Below, in pieces: positions 7,400 to 14,430 of a stretch of DNA of 17,246 nt. Within the stretch, counting starts at the first letter, position 1; the number at the start of each line of letters is the position of its first letter. A program made the position numbers and the translations under genes. Below the pieces are notes generated by a model that was not told the DNA's origin, made no database searches, and saw only the letters and a program-made list of their open reading frames with translations. This DNA is from JACDHG01 sp963815295 (GTDB lineage Bacteria; Actinomycetota; Actinomycetes; Propionibacteriales; Nocardioidaceae): the NCBI GenBank assembly GCA_963815295.1, contig CAWFFZ010000005.1, positions 1-17,246 on the forward strand, read 5' to 3'.

Positions 7400-8431
7400 G
7401 TGGAGGAGCTGCAAGATACAGATTGGCCGGAGCATCTTCGGCGGCTGATCGGGCACGATCGAGAGTTCGCCCAGGCCGTTCTGGTCGTGGCGCAGCTTGG
7501 CATCGCCGATTTGGTCAAGGACGCCCCTCGGCATGTAGCAGAGCTGGCAGAGCTCACGAACACGCACGAGCAGTCGCTGTACCGCGTGCTCCGCTATGTA
7601 GCGAGCCGAGGCCTTTTCGCCGAGGGGTCTGATGGTCGATTCTCGATCACGGCCGGGGCCCAGCCGTTACGTGACGACTCGGCGGACAGCATCATGGTGG
7701 ACGTTCGGTGGAACAGCAGTGATGTCATCCGGCGTAGTTGGGACAATCTCGGCCATAGCGTGCGTACCGGACAAACTGCGTTCGACTACACGTTCGGCAG
7801 ACCTTTCTTCGACCATCTCGCCGACGATCCGGAGTTCGCACAGGTCTTCAATGACGCTATGACGACCAGCAGCGTTGACGAGGGTCCCGATATCGTCTCG
7901 GCTCACGACTTCTCCCGCTACGGCAGCGTCGTCGACGTCGGAGGCGGTCATGGCGCCCTCCTGGCGTTGATCTTGGACAGCTACCCGGGCGTCACAGGTG
8001 TGCTCTTTGACGCCCCCGAAGTTGTGGCAAGTGCCCGCGGAGCCATCGAGCGACACGTGGCGAACGGTCGGGCGACGCGAGTCGGCGGGAGCTTCTTTGA
8101 GGCCGTACCGTCCGGTGCCGATGCGTATCTGCTCAAGTACATCGTGCACGATTGGGACGACGAGCATGCGCTGTCGATCTTGATTAACTGTCGGACAGCG
8201 ATGGCACCGAACGGAAGAGTTCTTATCGTCGAGATGGTTGTGCCTGAAGGAAACGCAGAGGCCGAGGTTAAGCACTTGGACGTCACCATGCTGGTCTTCA
8301 CCGGCGGACGCGAACGTACCGAGCATGAATACGGTGCGCTGCTATCTCGAGCTGGCCTACGCCTGCTCAGCACCACTACAACGGACTCACCCTTTAGCAT
8401 TCTCGAAGCAGCGGCGAACTCTGAGGGTTAG
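7400..8431 (+). CDS. SAM-dependent O-methyltransferase (plant-type OMT family)
   Basis: The 343-residue product has the full layout of this family: an N-terminal winged-helix dimerisation domain (about 20-95, with QLGIADLVKDAPRHVAELA) and a C-terminal Rossmann domain. The SAM-binding motif is VVDVGGGHG at 177-185, and the catalytic base region is YIVHDWDDEHA with H250. Such enzymes methylate hydroxyl groups of phenolic, polyketide or phenazine-type compounds. The GTG start at 7400 is preceded by a run of G bases at a fair distance. The gene stands alone, with no biosynthetic cluster in view, so the substrate is unknown; the nearest genes that might share a pathway are the hydrolase downstream and the isomerase-like gene upstream. 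Confidence 0.86.
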   Translation: MEELQDTDWPEHLRRLIGHDREFAQAVLVVAQLGIADLVKDAPRHVAELAELTNTHEQSLYRVLRYVASRGLFAEGSDGRFSITAGAQPLRDDSADSIMVDVRWNSSDVIRRSWDNLGHSVRTGQTAFDYTFGRPFFDHLADDPEFAQVFNDAMTTSSVDEGPDIVSAHDFSRYGSVVDVGGGHGALLALILDSYPGVTGVLFDAPEVVASARGAIERHVANGRATRVGGSFFEAVPSGADAYLLKYIVHDWDDEHALSILINCRTAMAPNGRVLIVEMVVPEGNAEAEVKHLDVTMLVFTGGRERTEHEYGALLSRAGLRLLSTTTTDSPFSILEAAANSEG

Positions 8432-8498
8432 CCACCATCGGATCGCAGACACCGGGTCCCCGCCGCGTAACTGTGCCTCGATGTGCCGGTCGCTCCCG

Positions 8499-8516
8499 CT
8501 CGAGCCGGCTCGAGCT
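8499..8516. repeat. Perfect 18-bp palindrome between the methyltransferase and hydrolase genes
   Basis: GCTCGAGCC is directly followed by its exact reverse complement GGCTCGAGC. The site is 68 bases after the methyltransferase stop and about 160 bases before the hydrolase start. With no spacer it would not form a good hairpin, so an operator-like protein site is more natural than a terminator; the role is not known. Confidence 0.55.
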
Positions 8517-8678
8517 CTCGGTTCGCGGGCGATCTGGCCTTTGCGTTGGTGCCCGCGAAGAGCGCTCGACGACGGGTCGGCTTCCGAGGATCTGCGAGCG
8601 GCGGAGCCCCGCTGGTGTGAGCGATCCGAGGCGACCTGGACTACCCATGACCTGTCCGCCCGCAATACGGTTGGCCGC

Positions 8679-9394
8679 ATGACCAAGCCCCGCCCGGAGC
8701 CAACCCGTTCTCTCGGAACGGCTGTGCTCATCCACGGCTGTTGGGGAAACCCCGACGACTGGACGTTTGTTCGACGAACCCTCGAAGCTGCCGGCGTCCG
8801 GGTGGAGACGCCCGATCTCCCGAGCCACCGATCACCTCAGGCATCGATGGATGACGACGTACAGCTGGTCCGTGAGGTCATTCGGGCGTCGACGCCCCCT
8901 GTCGTGTGTGCGGGCTGGTCGTACGGCGGCGGCATCATGAGTTTGGCGGTGGTCGGCGAACCGTCGGTGACCCACGCCGTTTCGTGGCCAGTCTGCCGTT
9001 CGATCCCAGCGACCTCGAAGATGCCAGTTGGATCGAGGCCGACCCTCACGTGGTGGTGCATGCTGACGGGACGTACGACATCGACAGCGACTGGTACGTA
9101 TCCGACGTGGAGCAACACTTCTCAGGCGAGGTCCGAGAGCACCTACTCAGCAGCCCGCGACGACGCGTTGCCATGCTCACCGCGACCGACGCACCGACAG
9201 TTGTGGGCCTGCTCACCATCCCGATGACAGTCCTGTTCGGTAAACGAGATGAGGGGTATTCGGACAATGTACGGCGCGCAACCGAGAGCAATATCGCAGA
9301 TGTGCGCTGCGTCGACACCGACCACTTCATCATCTTCCACGAGCCCGAGGCTGTGGCCCAGATCGTTCTTGAGGTCCTGAACGGCGGTAGCTAG
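8679..9394 (+). pseudogene. Alpha/beta-hydrolase, disrupted by one single-base deletion
   Basis: From ATG 8679 the first frame gives GTAVLIHGCWGNPDDW (the oxyanion-hole HG motif) and the nucleophile elbow GWSYGG. The frame changes in the T run at 8980-8982, and the second frame continues with FVASLPFDPSDLEDASW, then the acid region LFGKRDEGYSDNV and the catalytic-histidine region VDTDHFIIFHEPEAV. Adding one T gives a 717-base gene of 238 residues, normal for small esterase-like hydrolases. All three catalytic residues are present once the frame is joined, so the break looks like a sequence error or a very recent mutation. The substrate cannot be told. The gene lies in line with the methyltransferase, 247 bases downstream. 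Confidence 0.78.
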
Positions 9395-9491
9395 CACTTC
9401 GGCATCCGCTCACCGAGAACCTACGGGTTTGCAGCGAGCGCCTTGCCCTACTCGCTGACAGATAGTTCGCAAACGGGTCGGCTAGCGACGC

Positions 9492-10466
9492 ATGGGAGCG
9501 GTGGATGATTCGCCTGTGACTGATCGGGTGTTGGCGTCGCTCTTGGAGTCGACGCTGCACAGCCTCCAGGGCGAAGCGATCGCTATCGGTGCCGCCGTCG
9601 ACGACGTCATGGAGTTCTCCTCGCGCGGCAGCCTCGACAACGAGTTGGTCCACGGCCGGACCGTCTTCTACGGCGCCTCGGTGACCAAACAGGTCGTCGG
9701 AATCGCCGCGGCGCGTGCGGTCGCCGCCGGAGTGGTCGACGTCGACGATCCTGTCGTCCACTGGGTGCCGGAGCTACCGAGCTTCATGGGTGTGATCCGG
9801 CTGAGACACCTCATCCATCACACCTCAAGCCTTCCCGACGTCGCCGACCCCACTGTCGGCGTGCCAGGCAGCAATGCCGAGATCATTGAGCGCTTTCGGC
9901 AGACCGAGACGCTGAACCTCAAGCCGGGAGTTCGGTACGCCTACAACAACGCCGGCTACGTCCTCCTCGCCGAGGCCATCGCCCGGGCTCTGGACCAGCC
10001 GATCGACGAGGTCGCAGCCGAACTGTTCACCGACTTGGGCTTGTCCGACACGAGGGTGGGCGGGCCCGCGGTTCGGCTGGAGGGAATGCGTGACCCGCCG
10101 GGAACGATCGGCGACGGAGGACTGTGGACCACCATCAGCGACCTGGCTCGATGGCTGCAGGCGTGTAACGCGTCCGCCTTCGGCACCGAGATCCAGCGGC
10201 TAGCCGAACGCCCGACAGTCCTGGGGGATGGATCCCGACTCGACTATGCCTGGGGCATTCGTGTCACTGCGACACCGGAGGGACGGATCATCACCCACGG
10301 CGGCAGCTGGGACAGGTGGTTGGCGACGACGGTCCGAATCCCTGAGCAACACATCGCGGTCGCCGTCTTGAGCGTCGGCGCAACCGAGACCGACATCAGC
10401 AGAGCGGGCAGCGATCTCGCCACCTCGATCGTTTCGCAGAAGACACCCCTTGAGCGTCACGTGTGA
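9492..10466 (+). CDS. Serine beta-lactamase-like hydrolase (class C / esterase family)
   Basis: The 324-residue product has the three motifs of the beta-lactamase/D-alanyl-D-alanine peptidase fold: SVTK at 63-66 (nucleophilic serine and general base), YNN at 151-153, and HGG at 269-271 in place of KTG. The segment RLRHLIHHTSSLPD also matches the conserved LLTHTSG region. Members include class C beta-lactamases, peptidases and esterases, and the HxG variant is usual in the esterase-like branch, so antibiotic resistance should not be assumed. I see no signal peptide, which suggests a cytoplasmic enzyme. ATG 9492 has no clear ribosome site; GTG 9501 or 9516 are alternatives. Confidence 0.85.
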   Translation: MGAVDDSPVTDRVLASLLESTLHSLQGEAIAIGAAVDDVMEFSSRGSLDNELVHGRTVFYGASVTKQVVGIAAARAVAAGVVDVDDPVVHWVPELPSFMGVIRLRHLIHHTSSLPDVADPTVGVPGSNAEIIERFRQTETLNLKPGVRYAYNNAGYVLLAEAIARALDQPIDEVAAELFTDLGLSDTRVGGPAVRLEGMRDPPGTIGDGGLWTTISDLARWLQACNASAFGTEIQRLAERPTVLGDGSRLDYAWGIRVTATPEGRIITHGGSWDRWLATTVRIPEQHIAVAVLSVGATETDISRAGSDLATSIVSQKTPLERHV

Positions 10467-10473
10467 ACCGGCG

Positions 10474-10488
10474 CCGCCTCCTCGGCGG
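10474..10488 (+). terminator. Short hairpin just after the beta-lactamase-like gene
   Basis: CCGCC and GGCGG pair around a five-base loop, starting eight bases after the stop codon. Only five pairs and no T tract, so this is a weak call. The rest of the gap to the ligase gene holds two copies of TCACGCACA (near 10613 and 10636) that I cannot explain. Confidence 0.25.
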
Positions 10489-10670
10489 TTGTGCGTATGG
10501 CGGTCGCTCAGCGGGCCACGCCGGACAGCGAACGTGCGGTCTCCAGAACGCGCGTGACTGCGGTCGAATCTCAGGCACAACGACTTCGACGACGATCAGG
10601 TGCAGTCGGATCTCACGCACAATCGCAATCGACTGTCACGCACAGAGCCAATGATGAATAACGCTGAGGG

Positions 10671-11696
10671 TCAGCTGCTCGGATCGATGTCTTCAGGCCC
10701 CAGATCGGGGCGGCGACGGACATAGCGAACTGCGTGTCGATGCCGGCCTGCCTGCAGGGCCGAGTCCGCCGCCACCTCAACGACGATCATCGGCACCACA
10801 TGAGTGATGGTCACCTTGCCACCGCCGAAGTGGCCGCCGCCGATCTCGCTCGGCCAGGGATGCTGCGAGGCGGGGATCGCCATGAGCACCGACGCCAGGT
10901 CCTTGGCCTGCTCTGCGTTGAGCGGGGTGCTGCGGCCGACCACCATCAACACCCCGTCAGTTGTCAATCGGCCCACCACGATGGCCTCCGGTCTGGTCAC
11001 TGGGCCGATCACCGCGCCGATCACGCCGTCAGTCAGCTCACGGCGCTTGATCTTGATCCAGCCACGTTCGCCCGGCAGGTATCGCGAGGTCACCTTCTTG
11101 ACCAACAGGCCTTCGATCCCCATGGCGGTGAGCGTCGTGAACCATTCGCTGGCGGTGTCCCAGTCCTCGGTCACCGGTGATATCTGCAACGGCGGCGTGA
11201 AGCCGTCAGCCAGCTCATCGAGCAGCATCCGTCGGTCCCGCCACGGCAGTCCCCGCACGTCCTGGGTGTCGACGGCGAGAATGTCGAACGCGACATAGGA
11301 AGCTGGATGGGACCGTGCCATCCGCGCCGCGGCCGAGGGTGAGGACACCATCCGGTGTTGCAGGTGGTCGAAGCTGAGTCGGCCGTCGACGAATGCGACC
11401 ACCTCCCCGTCAAGGACCACACGCGGCGGGATCTGCAGCCGAGCGGCCTCGATCAGGTCCGGGAAGGCGTCGGAGAGATCAGTGCCGTTCCTCGACCAGA
11501 GCCTGACCGTCCCGTCCGGGCGCATCTGCAGGCAGCCGCGGTAGCCGTCCCACTTGGGCTCGAACGCAAGTTCGATTCTCTTCCCGGGGCGAGGAATCGT
11601 GTCCTGCGCCTTCGCCAGCATGACCGACACTGGACCGTCGAAGAGGTCCGAGGAGGCAGGCACAGGATCAGCGTCCCACCAGCCCGCGTGAGCCAC
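10671..11696 (-). CDS. ATP-dependent DNA ligase, stand-alone type (LigC-like)
   Basis: The nucleotidyltransferase domain has the adenylation motif EPKWDGYRG (lysine accepts AMP), then LWSRNG, LDGEVVAF, FDILAVD, EGLLVKK and the final WIKIKRR, followed by an OB-fold part that ends GRHRHAVRYVRRRPDL. This matches the short ATP-dependent ligases of actinobacteria used in DNA repair beside the essential NAD-dependent LigA. No Ku, polymerase or nuclease domain is attached or nearby, so it is LigC-like rather than LigD. The start is uncertain: the frame is open to 11945, overlapping parD, but homology begins near VSVMLAK (M at 11621). I chose GTG 11696, which gives 341 residues, close to the usual size; GTG 11663 or 11630 also fit. 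Confidence 0.82.
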   Translation of the reverse strand: MAHAGWWDADPVPASSDLFDGPVSVMLAKAQDTIPRPGKRIELAFEPKWDGYRGCLQMRPDGTVRLWSRNGTDLSDAFPDLIEAARLQIPPRVVLDGEVVAFVDGRLSFDHLQHRMVSSPSAAARMARSHPASYVAFDILAVDTQDVRGLPWRDRRMLLDELADGFTPPLQISPVTEDWDTASEWFTTLTAMGIEGLLVKKVTSRYLPGERGWIKIKRRELTDGVIGAVIGPVTRPEAIVVGRLTTDGVLMVVGRSTPLNAEQAKDLASVLMAIPASQHPWPSEIGGGHFGGGKVTITHVVPMIVVEVAADSALQAGRHRHAVRYVRRRPDLGPEDIDPSS

Positions 11697-11901
11697 CGGG
11701 GCGTGGGTCGGAATCTTGGGATAGTCGAAGACAGTCTGACTGCTGAGGCGATCGAAGCCTTCACCGCGGGCGGCCCCCACTGAGTCAACGGTCGCAGCTA
11801 GCAGCGCGTCCGCACTCTCCCAGCCGCGCGCGTCGCCGCTGAGGCTCTGGCGACGACGAGGACGGCGCGTCGCTGGTCGATGGGTTGCACTCGATCGGCA
11901 A

Positions 11902-11916
11902 TACCAATTCTTGGTA
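11902..11916. promoter_or_regulatory. Palindromic operator candidate before parD
   Basis: TACCAA and TTGGTA form a perfect inverted repeat around TTC, ending nine bases before the parD start. ParD antitoxins, alone or bound to ParE, repress their own promoter through palindromes in this position, so this is the likely autoregulatory site. Confidence 0.6.
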
Positions 11917-11925
11917 CTCTCGGGC

Positions 11926-12159
11926 ATGGCCACGAACACGTCCATCAGCCTGGACGAGCACTTCTCGTCGTTCCTTGCGCGCGAGGTCGCGACGGGACGG
12001 TACCGCTCGGCGAGCGAGGTCGTCCGCGCAGGACTGCGCCTACTGGAGGATCAGGAGACGCAGTTGGCCGCACTGCGCGCGGCACTCATCGCCGGCGAGG
12101 AGAGCGGCGCAGCAGAGGAGTTCGACTTCGACGCATTCATCGCCTCGAAGCGCGGATGA
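11926..12159 (+). CDS. parD: ParD-like type II antitoxin
   Basis: The 77-residue product starts MATNTSISLDEHFSSFLARE and continues with GRYRSASEVVRAGLRLLEDQE, the ribbon-helix-helix DNA-binding fold of the ParD/CC2985 family. The acidic tail (EESGAAEEFDFDAFIASK) is the part that wraps and blocks the toxin. ATG 11926 is chosen over the in-frame ATG-like start at 11911 because the latter lies inside the palindrome and the family begins here. The stop overlaps the toxin start as ATGA, so the two are translated together. The promoter carries a palindrome just upstream. Confidence 0.87.
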   Translation: MATNTSISLDEHFSSFLAREVATGRYRSASEVVRAGLRLLEDQETQLAALRAALIAGEESGAAEEFDFDAFIASKRG

Positions 12160-12446
12160 GCCACTATCGGCTCACACCGGCCGCCCAGCGGGATCTCTCC
12201 TCGATCTGGGACTACACGCAGGAGCGCTGGGACGCGCGGCAGGCCGAAACGTACGTGCTCGAAATCAGGGGTGCAATCGAGCGGATCGCGGCCCGGCCGG
12301 ACCGGGGACGCGCGTGCGACGAGATTCGTGCCGGATACCGCCGCTACGCGATCGGCAGCCACCTGATCTTCTTCGTCGAGACCGACAGCGGCGTCGACGT
12401 GATCCGCATTCTGCACCAGCGGATGGACCCGACGCGGCACCTGTAG
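12156..12446 (+). CDS. parE: ParE-like toxin
   Basis: The 96-residue product begins MSHYRLTPAAQRDLSSIWDY, the hallmark opening of the RelE/ParE fold, continues with ARPDRGRACDEIRAGYRRY and IGSHLIFFVE, and ends RILHQRMDPTRHL, which matches the conserved ILHxxMD tail of ParE. ParE toxins inhibit DNA gyrase; RelE relatives cut mRNA, but the tail and the ParD partner favour ParE. Its length is normal and there is no damage. Chromosomal parDE pairs often act as stress modules or are relics of mobile DNA; neither can be decided here. Confidence 0.87.
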   Translation: MSHYRLTPAAQRDLSSIWDYTQERWDARQAETYVLEIRGAIERIAARPDRGRACDEIRAGYRRYAIGSHLIFFVETDSGVDVIRILHQRMDPTRHL

Positions 12447-12544
12447 TCGTCCTGGCGACACGGTCGTCCGATCCGGTTGCACAGCGTCTGCCCGGCTATC
12501 GGCACCGCTCGTGGTCGACGAGCACGGTGGCATAAGCGTTCGAC

Positions 12545-12570
12545 GGCCACGAGCATCTTCGATCGTGGCC
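12545..12570. terminator. Hairpin downstream of parDE, possible terminator
   Basis: GGCCACGA (12545-12552) and TCGTGGCC (12563-12570) pair perfectly across a ten-base loop, about 100 bases after the parE stop. No T tract follows, so the role is tentative. Confidence 0.3.
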
Positions 12571-12914
12571 ATCGTGCGGTCCTCCACCGCGGGACTGGGA
12601 GGAACATGTCGCGATACCGTCGCACCAACCCCAGCGTGCATCTTCATCGAACAGGGCCTACGAGAATGAGGTGCCGTCAGACGCGCGCATGCCAGCCGCG
12701 AAGACTGGCTGCCGCCAAGGGCGGACCGCTTGCGGCACCACGCTGTCGTCACGGTTCCCCCGCCCTGGGCAGGCTTATCCCTCGACTGATATCCGGCAGA
12801 TCCGACGCCGGAACGCGATCATGGCGAAGATGTACGCGACCACGAGATGCTGACCAGACGAAGCCAGGGTGGTCCAGATGTCGCCAGCCGGGTGGCCGCG
12901 GTGATGAGGTCGAA

Positions 12915-12934
12915 TGCCGGCGCCTGCGCCGGCA
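12915..12934 (-). terminator. GC-rich inverted repeat at the end of the EXLDI gene
   Basis: TGCCGGCGC and GCGCCGGCA are exact reverse complements separated by two bases. The site begins four bases past the stop of the minus-strand EXLDI gene, the usual place for a terminator. No T tract follows on the minus strand. Confidence 0.4.
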
Positions 12935-12937
12935 CGA

Positions 12938-13456
12938 TTAGATGTCGAGATTCTCGATGACCGGCTGCTCGGCCGCGGTTTCCACCAGGGTGTACAGCTC
13001 GTGCGGCACGTGATCACGGAGCGAGTCCAGGTCGTCGAAGACCTGCAGGGAGGCCGTCTTGGGCAACCTCCCCCACTGCTGGTCGCTGGCAACGTGCTTG
13101 CGCCAGCCGGTGGCCTGGCCGTCCGGTCCGGCGGTCCAGACCGACTCCGACGAACGCCTGAGGTGCAGCACGTACTTCCCGCTCCGCGAGCGGTAGACCC
13201 GGTAGGTCTCCTCCCGTTCGCTGGTCGAGCGGCTCCACTTGACCAGCAGGACCCCGACGAACCGCTGCCGTCGTCCGGCGCCGGTGCCGACCCGCACGGT
13301 GATCTCCTCGAAGCCCTCCGCGCGGCCCTCCTCGATCTCGACCAGCCGACGCAGGGCTCGGACGATGGTCGCCGAGAGGTTGTCGCCGGTGAGTTCCTGC
13401 GCTCGCTGGAACAGAGGCAGGTCGGCGTCGGCGACGTAGATCGTCTTGTTCGGCAC
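12938..13456 (-). CDS. EXLDI-family protein
   Basis: The product has 172 residues and ends ENLDI, the C-terminal signature that names this actinobacterial family. The N-terminus PNKTIYVADADLPLFQRA and NLSATIVRALRRLVEIEEG resembles a ribbon-helix-helix DNA-binding unit (strand then two helices), followed by a central part rich in basic residues (RVGTGAGRRQRFVGVLL) and a C-terminal part (DDLDSLRDHVPHELYTLVE). The family function is not established as far as I know; a regulator role is inferred from the N-terminus. GTG 13456 is chosen because known members begin at this proline-asparagine-lysine; a TTG at 13474 is also in frame. An AT-rich palindrome lies just upstream and may be its own operator. 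Confidence 0.78.
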   Translation of the reverse strand: MPNKTIYVADADLPLFQRAQELTGDNLSATIVRALRRLVEIEEGRAEGFEEITVRVGTGAGRRQRFVGVLLVKWSRSTSEREETYRVYRSRSGKYVLHLRRSSESVWTAGPDGQATGWRKHVASDQQWGRLPKTASLQVFDDLDSLRDHVPHELYTLVETAAEQPVIENLDI

Positions 13457-13481
13457 GTCTGTATCGTAACTCAAGCTCTAA

Positions 13482-13500
13482 CTATACGTATAGATATACG
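13482..13500. promoter_or_regulatory. AT-rich palindrome upstream of the EXLDI gene, candidate operator or promoter
   Basis: CTATACGTATAG (13482-13493) is a perfect 12-bp palindrome, and TATACG occurs again at 13495-13500, twelve bases after its first copy. The stretch is strikingly AT-rich for this window and ends 25 bases before the GTG start, so it could also supply the -10 box. Ribbon-helix-helix proteins bind such repeated short half-sites. Confidence 0.55.
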
Positions 13501-13743
13501 AATAAATCAGGGTCGGCTACTGCCAACTTAATTCATGTGTCGCGGCTGGTCGGCTTGCGTGTTGGCGGGGTGAGCGCCAGGGCCTATAGACATACGGGGT
13601 AGGCGCGCTGACGCCACACAGTGGGCGATCCAAGGAGTGCTCTCAGTTGCAGCTCTTCGAGCCCCAGCCATTTGCAGAAGTTGCCGCGTTGCCATTGGTG
13701 TTTCGCTGCGGCTGCTGAGTGTCCAGCACACCCACCGCGTCAG

Positions 13744-14430
13744 TCAGGGAGCGAAGCGGTGACCGACGCCGGGTTCAGTGAGGAAGTGGCGGGGTCGGCG
13801 GGGGTCGGTCTCGAGCTTGGCCCGCAGCTGGTTGACGTAGACGCGAAGGTAGTGACTGTGGTTCTGGTAGCTGGGTCCCCAAACCTCCCGCAGCAGGTCG
13901 TCCTGCCGCACCAGCGCCCCCGGACGGCGGGTCAGAGTCGCCACCATCCGCCACTCGGTGGGGGTGAGATGAACCGGCTCGCCGTCCTTTTGGGCGACAT
14001 GGTCAACAAGGTTCAGGTAGAGCGTCGGGGTGGTCACGACGGTTGACTCCGGGTACGCAGTCGAGTCGACGGACACGTGCCGCAGAGCGGCCCTGATGCG
14101 GGCCATCAGCTCCTCGACCCCGAAGGGTTTCGTCACGTAGTCGTCGGCGCCCAGGTCGAGTGCCTCCACCTTGTCGTCGGAGGAGTGGCGGGCCGAGAGC
14201 ACCACGACCGGGACTGCGGTGAAGGTTCTGAGTCGGTGCAGCACACTGATCCCGTCGAGGTCGGGCAGCCCCAGGTCCAGCACCACGATGTCGGGAGCCT
14301 CCTCCTCGGTGACCTGCAAAGCGGTGCGGCCGTCGCGGGCGACCAGCACCTCATAGCCGCGGGCCCGCAGGTTGATCTGCAGGGTCCGGACCAGTGACGG
14401 ATCGTCGTCGACCACCAGAACACGGGTCAT
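13744..14430 (-). CDS. kdpE: KdpE response regulator
   Basis: The 228-residue product has an N-terminal receiver domain with the acidic pocket VVDDD (D8-D10), the phosphorylation site D52 in VVLDLGLPD, S79 and K101 in DYVTKPFG, and a C-terminal winged-helix DNA-binding domain of the OmpR/PhoB type (HLTPTEWRMVATLTRRPG, HSHYLRVYVNQLRAKLE, VGHRF). The sequence and position behind kdpD identify KdpE, which activates the kdpFABC potassium ATPase genes when KdpD phosphorylates it at low potassium or osmotic stress. The start ATG overlaps the kdpD stop as ATGA, showing translational coupling. It is intact. Confidence 0.93.
   Translation of the reverse strand: MTRVLVVDDDPSLVRTLQINLRARGYEVLVARDGRTALQVTEEEAPDIVVLDLGLPDLDGISVLHRLRTFTAVPVVVLSARHSSDDKVEALDLGADDYVTKPFGVEELMARIRAALRHVSVDSTAYPESTVVTTPTLYLNLVDHVAQKDGEPVHLTPTEWRMVATLTRRPGALVRQDDLLREVWGPSYQNHSHYLRVYVNQLRAKLETDPRRPRHFLTEPGVGHRFAP

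Larger units (their letters stand above)
12447..12937. other. Gene-free stretch between convergent parE and the EXLDI gene
   Basis: About 490 bases. The frames that stay open do not resemble proteins, except that the minus strand at about 12775-12870 reads a short hydrophobic segment (LVVAYIFAMIAFRRR) which could be the tail of a lost membrane protein. There is a hairpin at 12545-12570 and an inverted repeat at 12915-12934, listed separately. Confidence 0.4.

Noticed and set aside
9492..10466. Antibiotic-resistance beta-lactamase
   Set aside because: The fold is right, but HGG replaces KTG and there is no signal peptide, so a resistance role is not supported by the sequence.
10613..10645. 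Two TCACGCACA copies with flanking CAGTCG and CGACTG
   Set aside because: Only two short copies, so not a CRISPR array; possibly chance or a weak protein site.
12775..12870. Hydrophobic tail on the minus strand, LVVAYIFAMIAFRRR
   Set aside because: It is too short and lacks any upstream coding continuity, since the frame before it mirrors the EXLDI gene.
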